NCBI GenBank assembly: GCA_000436915.1
Contig: HF994151.1
Span: 1 to 10,454, forward strand
From: Prevotella sp. CAG:1092
GTDB lineage: Bacteria; Bacteroidota; Bacteroidia; Bacteroidales; Bacteroidaceae
Length of the DNA stretch: 10,454 nt
Direction of reading: 5' to 3'
Shown: piece after piece, positions 1-5,804 of the stretch
How positions within the stretch are numbered: position 1 is the first letter of the stretch
Layout: each line of letters opens with the position of its first letter
Translations under genes and position numbers: made by a program
The notes under the pieces: model-generated
Databases searched by the model: none
What the model saw: only the letters and a program-made list of their open reading frames with translations
Told to the model about the DNA's origin: nothing

Positions 1-1020
1 AGTATATACAGCCTTCTTGTTGACAACCTTCTTGTGGTTGAGAACAACCCAAAGAGCAATGAGGATAACAGCACCAATGCCTACTGCCGACCATCCGTAG
101 CCTACGAATGGTACACCAAGCATACCGAAAGCAATGAGGAACGAGATGTTTTCAAGCTTTGTGTTGCGAGCGGTATAGCTCTCGTAGATAGCCCAGATAA
201 CAGCAGATACAAGGAGTATGATGTAGACAATCTCGCCAGAGTTGAATGGCATGCCGAGAGTGTTGACAAAGAACAACTCGAACCATCCACCTACAGTGAT
301 GATGCCTGGCACAACGCCATAGAGAACTGCCGCAACGAGAACAAACGAGATGACGAGAGCTATCAATGAGCCTTTGGTCTCGATGTTAGGGAATTTGCGA
401 TAGCAGTAAACCAATACTATGGCTGGAATACAAAGCAAGTTGAGCAAGTGGACACCGATGCTAAGACCGGTCATATACATGATAAGTACAAGCCAACGGT
501 CGGAATGAGGCTCGTCGGCATGGTCTTCCCACTTCAATATCAGCCAGAATACAATAGCTGTGAATGCAGAAGAGTAGGCATAAACCTCGCCTTCTACAGC
601 CGAGAACCAGAAGGTGTCGCTGAAGGTGTAGATGAGAGCACCAACAAGACCACTCGCCTGGATAGCGATGAGCTTGGATGTAGTGAGTTCTGACCAATCT
701 TTAAGGATCAGCTTCCTTGTGAGGTGGGTGATTGTCCAGAACAAGAACAAGATGGTGGTTGCACTAAGCAACGCACTCATGGTGTTTACCATGCGTGCCA
801 CCTGAGTTGCATCACTTGCAAACTGTGAGAACAAGTTTGCGGTGAGCATAAAGAAAGGTGCGCCAGGTGGGTGACCAATTTCAAGCTTGTAGCCTGTAGT
901 GATAAACTCTGGACAGTCCCAGAAGCTGGCTGTCGGTTCAATGGTGGAGCAATATACAAAGGCAGCGATCAAGAACGCTACCCATCCCATGATATTGTCC
1001 ACTAATCTGTATTGCTTCAT
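1..1020 (-). CDS. GT117 / DUF2723 membrane glycosyltransferase, N-terminal part (cut by window edge)
   Basis: This is a polytopic inner-membrane protein of the DUF2723 family (GT117, related to the TMEM260 protein O-mannosyltransferases). It is expected to move a sugar from a lipid-linked donor to extracytoplasmic protein targets; the substrate here is unknown. The reading frame was translated by hand from the ATG at 1020 and stays open for 340 codons to base 1, so the 3' part is missing. Family members are commonly around 1000 aa or more, so about a third is visible. Family hallmarks are a short N-terminal hydrophobic segment, then FWDCPEFI (residues 33-40), GHPPGAPFF (49-57) and AVEGEVYAYS (141-150). 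These acidic and HPPGAP motifs sit in the first luminal loop and are the likely catalytic region. Several further membrane segments follow. The gene has its own upstream gap with a promoter-like element, so it is probably a separate transcription unit from the metal ABC genes. Family call is strong; acceptor is inference. Confidence 0.88.
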   Translation of the reverse strand, partial: MKQYRLVDNIMGWVAFLIAAFVYCSTIEPTASFWDCPEFITTGYKLEIGHPPGAPFFMLTANLFSQFASDATQVARMVNTMSALLSATTILFLFWTITHLTRKLILKDWSELTTSKLIAIQASGLVGALIYTFSDTFWFSAVEGEVYAYSSAFTAIVFWLILKWEDHADEPHSDRWLVLIMYMTGLSIGVHLLNLLCIPAIVLVYCYRKFPNIETKGSLIALVISFVLVAAVLYGVVPGIITVGGWFELFFVNTLGMPFNSGEIVYIILLVSAVIWAIYESYTARNTKLENISFLIAFGMLGVPFVGYGWSAVGIGAVILIALWVVLNHKKVVNKKAVYT

Positions 1021-1104
1021 TTTTTTATATGTAAATGATATTTAATTCGATAATTTGCTTACTTATTCGCTTGTTTATTTTGTGCAGAATAGAATTTAAC
1101 CTTG

Positions 1105-1112
1105 CAAAGATA
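1105..1112 (-). promoter_or_regulatory. Candidate Bacteroidetes -7 promoter element for the GT117 gene
   Basis: On the minus strand this reads TATCTTTG, an exact fit to the Bacteroidetes sigma-ABfr -7 consensus TAnnTTTG. It lies 84 nt upstream of the GT117 start codon at 1020, in the only gap longer than 41 nt between genes in the window (1021-1152). Transcription would begin a few bases further on, giving an untranslated leader of about 75 nt that is AT-rich and has no Shine-Dalgarno sequence. I see no convincing -33 TTTG box at the expected spacing, so the call rests on the -7 match and position. No clear terminator hairpin for the upstream ATPase gene is visible in the same gap. Confidence 0.45.
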
Positions 1113-1152
1113 GTACTTTTGTGTCATATAATGAGAATAACAGCCTAAGAAT

Positions 1153-1887
1153 TTAGTTATTTTCATATATGATGTCTGTTTTGCGGTTCATATTCAGGAA
1201 GTGCTCTTCGAGTTTCTCCTTCGGCATATTGGCTGCAGAATGATAGTGCATGGTGTGGTTTACGCAAGCGATATGCTTGGTATATTGCAATATCTCGGCA
1301 ATGTCGTGGCTTACCACCATCACGGCACATTGATTGTTTGCCACTTCCAACATCTGATACATCTGCTCCTTAAACCTTATATCTATATATGTGTTAGGCT
1401 CGTCGAGGATTATGATGTCGGGTTTTGATACTATCGCCCTTGCCAACAATACTCTCTGTAGCTGACCACCACTCAGTTCGCCGATATTCTTCTTGGCAAA
1501 AGATGTTAGCTCCATACGCTCTAAGGTGTCGGCAACCTGCTGATGTTGTGCTTTGGTATATGGGCGGAAGAAATGTCTGGTGGTCTTTAGTCCTGAGAGT
1601 ACAACATCGTAGACAGATATTGGAAACTTGCGGTCGATGAGAGTATATTGCGGTAGATACCCCATCTTTATCTTTTCCACTTTCTCGCCATTGCGGTAGA
1701 AGGATATGTTGCCACGGTCGGGCTTTTTGAGTCCGAGAATCACCTTTACGAGGGTAGTCTTGCCACCTCCGTTAGGTCCTATGATGCCCAAATAGTCGTC
1801 GTCGTAGATGGTGAGCGATATATTGTCGAGCACCTTCTTGCCGTCATAGCTTGCCGAGACGCCTTCTACTGTTATAAGTGGTTTCAT
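1153..1887 (-). CDS. Metal (zinc/manganese-type) ABC transporter ATP-binding protein
   Basis: This cytoplasmic ATPase subunit of a cluster A-I metal importer (ZnuC/MntB type) is 244 aa long. All nucleotide-binding motifs are intact: Walker A GPNGGGKT (residues 37-44), Q-loop in YLPQ (Q80), signature LSGGQ (138-142), Walker B IIILDE (158-163), D-loop D169 and H-loop H194. The start at 1887 is chosen because its ATG overlaps the TGA of the binding-protein gene (ATGA, 4 nt), the usual sign of translational coupling. The ATG at 1926 adds 13 non-homologous residues inside the upstream gene. The segment after Walker B, NTYID, differs from the TTGVD-like form of E. coli ZnuC. The subunit is predicted to drive uptake together with the preceding lipoprotein, but no permease gene follows: the next gene is a glycosyltransferase with its own promoter-like element. 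Zinc versus manganese cannot be decided from this subunit. Confidence 0.9.
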   Translation of the reverse strand: MKPLITVEGVSASYDGKKVLDNISLTIYDDDYLGIIGPNGGGKTTLVKVILGLKKPDRGNISFYRNGEKVEKIKMGYLPQYTLIDRKFPISVYDVVLSGLKTTRHFFRPYTKAQHQQVADTLERMELTSFAKKNIGELSGGQLQRVLLARAIVSKPDIIILDEPNTYIDIRFKEQMYQMLEVANNQCAVMVVSHDIAEILQYTKHIACVNHTMHYHSAANMPKEKLEEHFLNMNRKTDIIYENN

Positions 1888-2714
1888 TTCAAGATGTTTG
1901 CTATCTTTATCATTTCCTCGTCCCATTGGTATGCCAAAGGGTCGATAGTCTTTATCTCCGCTCCCAAACCCTTAGCCACGATGTTGGCATTAGATGTTGA
2001 GAATTCTTGTTGTACCAATACTGTCTTTACACCAAGTTTCTTGCCCTGCTTGATGATGTCTTGCAGTTGCGATGCCGAAGGCTCTCGTCCTTCTTCCTCA
2101 ATAGGCAATTGTCGGAACATATAGTTGCGAGCATAGTAGGTGAGTGCTGGATGGTAGATGACGAAAGCACGAGTGGCATTGTTGTCGAGATGCTTTCGTA
2201 TCTCAGAGTCGACAGTTTCTATGCGTGAGAGCAATACTTCAAGATTCTTTTTGAAGTATGTGCTGTCTGCATTGTCAATGGCTATCATATATCTGCAGAT
2301 ATTCTTTGCTATGATAGCGGCATTGGTAGTGCTCATCCATGTGTGAGGATCTGGAATGCCGTTGGCAGAGTTGACCTCGGATATTCCGTCGCTTGCAGAG
2401 TTGATGATGGTATGAGGAGCATTCTTCATGATGCGCTTGAGCCATGTCTGTTCAAAGCCAAGGTTGCCAACTTTGATATACATGCAGCATTTCGATAGTT
2501 CAGCTATCTGTTCGGCTGTAGGCTCATAGGTTTCGGGCGAAGAGCCATGGCGAACCAGAGACTTAACATTAAACTTATCGCCACCTATCTGCTCTGCGAA
2601 ATATCTTAGCGGTTCTATGCTCACATAGATGGTGTTGCCAAGATTCTGCTCTTTTTTATCAGAACAACTGATGATAGTTGCCAATAATATAATAAGGTAT
2701 AGATATTTTCTCAT
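1884..2714 (-). CDS. Metal ABC transporter substrate-binding lipoprotein (ZnuA-like)
   Basis: This is a 276-aa cluster A-I solute-binding protein that captures zinc or manganese outside the inner membrane. It begins with a lipoprotein signal peptide: K3, hydrophobic core 4-15 and lipobox IISC with Cys17, so the mature protein is lipid-anchored. Family motifs run in order: SSPETYEPTAEQ (58-69), DPHTW (122-126, ligand H124), FVIYHPALTYYA (184-195, ligand H188), and IDPLA (257-261, likely ligand D258). In the first motif the usual DPHxYEPT histidine is replaced by Glu61; His56 lies five residues earlier. The histidine-rich loop of E. coli ZnuA is absent. The start ATG at 2714 follows the YqaA-like gene by 37 nt, with AT-rich sequence and no Shine-Dalgarno. 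The stop overlaps the ATPase start by 4 nt. Zinc is the more likely substrate because three His plus one acidic residue can be proposed, but this is inference. Confidence 0.88.
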   Translation of the reverse strand: MRKYLYLIILLATIISCSDKKEQNLGNTIYVSIEPLRYFAEQIGGDKFNVKSLVRHGSSPETYEPTAEQIAELSKCCMYIKVGNLGFEQTWLKRIMKNAPHTIINSASDGISEVNSANGIPDPHTWMSTTNAAIIAKNICRYMIAIDNADSTYFKKNLEVLLSRIETVDSEIRKHLDNNATRAFVIYHPALTYYARNYMFRQLPIEEEGREPSASQLQDIIKQGKKLGVKTVLVQQEFSTSNANIVAKGLGAEIKTIDPLAYQWDEEMIKIANILK

Positions 2715-2751
2715 TGTTGATTATTTATTATCCGTTATCCACGAGTGATGA

Positions 2752-3216
2752 TTATACTATGAGTTCTTTTCCCTCCACCAGTACGTAGGCTAAGATGACA
2801 TATCTGATAAACTTGCCCAATGTGATACTCGTTATAGAGATAGGGATGTTTGACCTCATTAGTCCTAAGCAGATGGTGATGGCGCTACCCAATATAGGGA
2901 CAAAAGCAAAGAATCCCATCCATGCTCCGTGGCCACCCATAAAGCGTGTGGCTTTGTCGAGACTCTCTTTCTTTACATGCAGATATTCCTCTATCCAGTC
3001 AAGACGACCTAATCTGCCTACACCATAGTTGAACATACCACCAGCCACATTGCCTATGGTGGCATATATTGTAAGCTCTACTGGTTGAAGTCCGGCTGCA
3101 AACAAGGCTGCAAATACAGCTTCGCTGCTGAAAGGAAAGAAGCTGCCTGCCAAGAATGCTGCCACGAGCATGCCCCAGTAGCCATATTCTATCAGTAAGT
3201 TTATTATTATGTCCAT
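2752..3216 (-). CDS. YqaA-family (DedA/SNARE-associated-like) small membrane protein
   Basis: This 154-aa inner-membrane protein belongs to the YqaA branch of the DedA/VTT superfamily. Members of the wider superfamily act as lipid flippases (e.g. undecaprenyl phosphate or phosphatidylethanolamine), but YqaA itself has no settled function. Family features are FPFSSEAV (residues 27-34), GNxxGGxxNYxxGR (55-68), and FVPILGSAI (105-113), which would form the re-entrant loops. Hydrophobic segments lie near 12-24, 32-43, 48-62, 98-120 and 124-147. The length fits YqaA rather than the 200-aa-plus DedA proteins. The start at 3216 lies 10 nt inside the end of the upstream membrane-protein gene, so the two are probably translationally coupled. 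The metal-binding lipoprotein gene follows after 37 nt. No substrate can be inferred from the sequence. Confidence 0.85.
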   Translation of the reverse strand: MDIIINLLIEYGYWGMLVAAFLAGSFFPFSSEAVFAALFAAGLQPVELTIYATIGNVAGGMFNYGVGRLGRLDWIEEYLHVKKESLDKATRFMGGHGAWMGFFAFVPILGSAITICLGLMRSNIPISITSITLGKFIRYVILAYVLVEGKELIV

Positions 3217-4130
3217 AAGTTGAGAGCTGTGATGACCAATGCGATAGCCATGAAAGCTAATGATGCTATATTTGTTATTTTTGTTGATGTCAAAGCAAGG
3301 AAATGTCCTATCAGCGGCGCTGTAGATATGATGAGCATATGCGTAGCGATGTTGGCATGCTGTGGTTGTAAGATTATCAATACCATAGTTGCTATTGTCA
3401 TTGTGATGAACATTTCGTAGATCATTCTTGTGCGTATCTTGTCCATGTAGCTGGTATGCAAGAAATGAATAGAACCCGTTATTGCCAACAAAGCTATGAA
3501 GCCAAGAGGCAGTAGGTCGTTGATGCTACAGTTGTAGAATTCGAAAGGTTGTCCAAACTCTGCTATTGATGCAACATGTTGTATAAGGGGAGTGATGTCG
3601 CCCATGTAAATGTAGTAGGCAGAGATAAACCAGTAGGGAAGTAGTATTCCCATTATTGAGGCAACGAAAGTGCGCATGCTTAGAGCAAGGATGTTGGTTC
3701 CAGTAAGCACCCATAGCACAGGCACAAACAACAATATCTGTATCCATACTGTGCTTGCTATGCCAATGGCGGTAAATGCCCAAAGTACATATCCTGTTGC
3801 CTTCTTGTCTTGATAGGCATGAAACAAAGCAAGGTAGAAAGCCACGAAACACACGCTGACGATGCATCCATCTGTGGATTCTATCTTGTGAGGTGTCATC
3901 ATCGTTAGTACAAGAAACGAACAAGACACCATTCGGCTATATATACGTATTAAGGAATTGCGATTGTTGAGCTCAACCATCAATAAGGTTGCAACAGCCG
4001 TTAGTGCCAGTTGCACCCAGATGCCTTCAACAAACAATCCGCTGATAATACATATTAATAAGGTATAAGCCGCGCAGATGGGGAGCGCCCATCTGCTTTC
4101 GGCTATTCTGTTTTGTGTTCTTTTAATCAT
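3207..4130 (-). CDS. Unrecognised polytopic inner-membrane protein
   Basis: I do not recognise this 307-aa protein with confidence. It starts with a short basic stretch (K3, R4, R8) and then has about nine or ten hydrophobic segments, roughly at residues 15-33, 38-53, 66-78, 88-105, 111-125, 127-147, 152-175, 205-225, 236-256, 262-282 and 285-304, with few charged residues between them. No catalytic motif or known transporter signature is visible. Length, segment count and setting recall uncharacterised Bacteroidetes membrane families such as DUF6427, but I cannot confirm that by eye. Its ATG shares one base with the purD stop (TAATG), and its end overlaps the YqaA-like gene by 10 nt. It is therefore coupled to both neighbours and is certainly part of the transcript. 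Coding is supported by a long intact frame, these junctions and the hydrophobic periodicity. Confidence 0.82.
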   Translation of the reverse strand: MIKRTQNRIAESRWALPICAAYTLLICIISGLFVEGIWVQLALTAVATLLMVELNNRNSLIRIYSRMVSCSFLVLTMMTPHKIESTDGCIVSVCFVAFYLALFHAYQDKKATGYVLWAFTAIGIASTVWIQILLFVPVLWVLTGTNILALSMRTFVASIMGILLPYWFISAYYIYMGDITPLIQHVASIAEFGQPFEFYNCSINDLLPLGFIALLAITGSIHFLHTSYMDKIRTRMIYEMFITMTIATMVLIILQPQHANIATHMLIISTAPLIGHFLALTSTKITNIASLAFMAIALVITALNLWT

Positions 4131-5398
4131 TACAAATCCTGTCCGATATCTCTTCTGAAGTATTTATCGGTGAACTGAAGTTTCTGTGCTTCCTCGAAGC
4201 TCTTCTGCAGAGCCTCTGCTTTATCCTTACCATATGAGCTAACGGCAATAACACGTCCACCGTTGGTGACAACCTTACCATCTTTCAAAGCTGTACCGCT
4301 ATGGAAAACGATGCTACCATCAATATCCTCGATACCTGTAATCTCGTAGCCCTTCTTGTATTCCTCAGGATATCCGCCACTAACAAGCATCACGCAGACA
4401 GCTGCACGCTCATCGAATTCAACCTTCTTCTCAGCAATATTGCCATTGGCAACACCCTCGAACAAGTCTACGATGTCGCTCTTCAAGCGAAGCATCACGC
4501 TCTCTGTCTCAGGGTCGCCCATACGGCAGTTGTATTCGATAACCATTGGCTCGCCCTCTACATTGATAAGACCGAAGAAGATGAAACCCTTGTAGTCGAT
4601 ATTCTCTTCAGCCAAACCTTCTACAGTTGGACGGATAATGCGGTCTTCAACCTTCTGCATCCACTCCTTAGTAGCGAAAGGAACAGGTGTTACGCTACCC
4701 ATACCACCAGTATTCAAGCCTGTATCGTGTTCGCCGATACGCTTGTAGTCCTTAGCCTCAGGAAGAATCTGATAGTTCTTGCCATCAGTAAGTACGAATA
4801 CTGAGCACTCGATACCACTCAAGAATTCCTCTATCACTACACGAGCAGAAGCGTTGCCGAACATACCTCCGAGCATCTCCTTGAATTCCTTCTTAGCCTC
4901 TTCGAGAGTAGGAAGAATGAGAACACCCTTGCCTGCGCATAGACCATCAGCCTTAAGTACGTAAGGAGCCTTAAGAGTTTCGAGGAATTTTAAGCCCTCT
5001 TCGATAGTTGTGCCATCGAAAGTCTCATATTTAGCTGTAGGAATATTGTGGCGCTTCATAAACTGCTTGGCAAAATCCTTGCTACCTTCCAATACGGCAC
5101 CAGCCTTAGAAGGACCGATAACAGGAATATTCTTTGTGCGCTCGTCGTTCTTGAAGTCGTCGTATACACCCTTTACCAATGGATCTTCTGGTCCTACTAC
5201 AACCATGTCGACACCATTCTCTACTGCGAAGTCTTTGAGTTTATCAAACTCGTTGACTCCTATGGCTACGTTTTCTCCACAGTTGCTTGTACCTGCATTG
5301 CCTGGAGCAATAAAGAGTTTCTCTACTTTCTCGCTCTGAGCGATTTTCCATGCCAAGGCGTGCTCACGGCCACCGCCTCCTAACAATAAAATTTTCAT
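4130..5398 (-). CDS. purD: Phosphoribosylamine--glycine ligase (GAR synthetase)
   Basis: PurD carries out the second committed step of purine synthesis in the cytoplasm: ATP, glycine and 5-phosphoribosylamine give GAR, ADP and phosphate. At 422 aa it is full length. It shows the N-terminal nucleotide-type fold with GGGGREHAL (residues 7-15) and APGNAGT (31-37), the ATP-grasp core with ADGLCAGKGV (150-159), GEHDTGLNTGGMG (222-234) and the signature RMGDPETE (292-299), and the C-terminal domain with NGGRVIAV (379-386) and FRRDIG (414-419). The start at 5398 gives the canonical MKILLLGGGGREHA beginning. It is preceded by 38 nt holding a tandem repeat, with no Shine-Dalgarno. No other purine genes are in the window, so the gene stands apart from a pur cluster and may be read from the upstream peptidase transcript. 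The stop overlaps the next start by one base. Confidence 0.97.
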   Translation of the reverse strand: MKILLLGGGGREHALAWKIAQSEKVEKLFIAPGNAGTSNCGENVAIGVNEFDKLKDFAVENGVDMVVVGPEDPLVKGVYDDFKNDERTKNIPVIGPSKAGAVLEGSKDFAKQFMKRHNIPTAKYETFDGTTIEEGLKFLETLKAPYVLKADGLCAGKGVLILPTLEEAKKEFKEMLGGMFGNASARVVIEEFLSGIECSVFVLTDGKNYQILPEAKDYKRIGEHDTGLNTGGMGSVTPVPFATKEWMQKVEDRIIRPTVEGLAEENIDYKGFIFFGLINVEGEPMVIEYNCRMGDPETESVMLRLKSDIVDLFEGVANGNIAEKKVEFDERAAVCVMLVSGGYPEEYKKGYEITGIEDIDGSIVFHSGTALKDGKVVTNGGRVIAVSSYGKDKAEALQKSFEEAQKLQFTDKYFRRDIGQDL

Positions 5399-5407
5399 TA
5401 TAACTAA

Positions 5408-5435
5408 TGTTTAGTGTTTAATGTTTAGTGTTTAA
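5408..5435 (+). repeat. Perfect 2 x 14-bp tandem repeat built of heptamers
   Basis: The plus strand has TGTTTAGTGTTTAA twice in a row (5408-5421 and 5422-5435) without mismatch. Each unit is two heptamers, TGTTTAG and TGTTTAA, so the block can also be read as four near-identical 7-bp repeats; on the minus strand these are TTAAACA and CTAAACA. It ends 9 nt upstream of the purD start codon and begins one base after the stop codon of the 44-aa ORF, filling most of the gap. Similar TTAAACA runs occur in front of genes in Bacteroidales genomes. A role in translation or in copy-number slippage is possible but not shown. Confidence 0.9.
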
Positions 5436-5436
5436 T

Positions 5437-5571
5437 TTAGAAAATAGTAGATTTTATCTTTTCCACAACCTCATCGAAGTAAGGTTGCTTCATTCTGCTT
5501 ATTTTCCTTATAACGTCACGCTCTATATCACCTACCAATAGTTGACATTTTACATAACTTCGTTTTTTCAT
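5437..5571 (-). CDS. Small ORF, 44 aa, function unknown
   Basis: This short frame runs from ATG at 5571 to TAA at 5437-5439. The predicted peptide begins MKKRSYVKCQ and ends VEKIKSTIF. It is basic (11 Lys/Arg against 6 Asp/Glu), with one Cys (C9) and a Pro at 30 separating two stretches that could form short helices (about 11-28 and 31-43). There is no signal peptide or membrane segment. It begins 5 nt after the stop of the 66-aa ORF and is in a different frame, with an in-frame stop shortly upstream, so it is not an extension of that ORF. No Shine-Dalgarno is visible, so translation would depend on coupling. GC over this stretch is about 33% by hand count. I recognise no family. It could be a real small gene, a decayed remnant, or chance. 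Confidence 0.45.
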   Translation of the reverse strand: MKKRSYVKCQLLVGDIERDVIRKISRMKQPYFDEVVEKIKSTIF

Positions 5572-5576
5572 TGGAG

Positions 5577-5777
5577 TTACAAATCTTTAGAGAACATGAT
5601 AGCAGCGTTACGTTTTGCTGTTGTTAGAAATGCCGCACGTTCAGTCGCTGCATCGATATTTGAATCAATATGCATTTCTGTCTTTGAAGTTATATCAGAT
5701 TTATTCTCACTTGTTATAGTTGTTGCTTTTGTTTCTGATGTAACTTTACCTTCGTATTTGCTTTTAATGTTACTCAT
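5577..5777 (-). CDS. Small ORF, 66 aa, Ser/Thr/Lys-rich, function unknown
   Basis: I do not recognise this 66-aa protein. The first half is polar and repetitive: between residues 13 and 33, 11 of 21 residues are Ser or Thr, interspersed with Lys and Glu, which suggests disorder. Residues 42-66 (from DAATERAAFL to the end) are Ala-rich with regularly spaced Arg/Lys and could form an amphipathic helix. There is no Cys, signal peptide or membrane segment. Support for coding comes from a strong Shine-Dalgarno sequence at correct spacing before the ATG at 5777, an unusual feature in this phylum. It lies 27 nt after the peptidase stop and 5 nt before the 44-aa ORF, on the same strand. GC is about 34% by hand count, against about 47% in a sampled 60-nt stretch of the peptidase gene, which hints at separate origin. 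A small-protein pair function (e.g. toxin-antitoxin) is speculation. Confidence 0.62.
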   Translation of the reverse strand: MSNIKSKYEGKVTSETKATTITSENKSDITSKTEMHIDSNIDAATERAAFLTTAKRNAAIMFSKDL

Positions 5778-5783
5778 ATTGTA

Positions 5784-5791
5784 TCTCCTTT
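5784..5791 (-). promoter_or_regulatory. Strong Shine-Dalgarno site for the 66-aa ORF
   Basis: On the minus strand this reads AAAGGAGA, containing a full AGGAG core that ends about 7 nt before the ATG at 5777. It decides the start of the 66-aa ORF. None of the other genes whose starts are inside the window shows a comparable site; they have AT-rich or overlapping leaders, as is usual in Bacteroidetes, where ribosomes rarely depend on this sequence. The site therefore stands out. Confidence 0.7.
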
Positions 5792-5804
5792 CTTTATTGT
5801 TTTG

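Noticed and set aside
34..369. Plus-strand 111-aa ORF at the left edge
   Set aside because: It is antisense to the GT117 gene, whose minus-strand frame is intact with conserved motifs; the plus translation shows no family features.
1021..1152. Rho-independent terminator after the ABC ATPase gene
   Set aside because: No stable GC-rich hairpin followed by a T run on the minus strand could be found by eye.
1888..1926. Upstream ATG at 1926 as the start of the ABC ATPase
   Set aside because: It adds 13 residues unlike the family, lies inside the binding-protein gene, and the ATG at 1887 forms a classic ATGA overlap followed directly by the conserved beginning of the domain.
4301..4804. Plus-strand 167-aa ORF antisense to purD
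   Set aside because: Lies wholly within a clear purD gene, shows no domain and is a frame shadow.
5437..5777. A single frameshifted gene made of the 66-aa and 44-aa ORFs
   Set aside because: The second frame has an in-frame stop shortly upstream of its ATG, the first ends in its own TAA, and nothing in the two peptides suggests one protein; decay of an older gene cannot be excluded.
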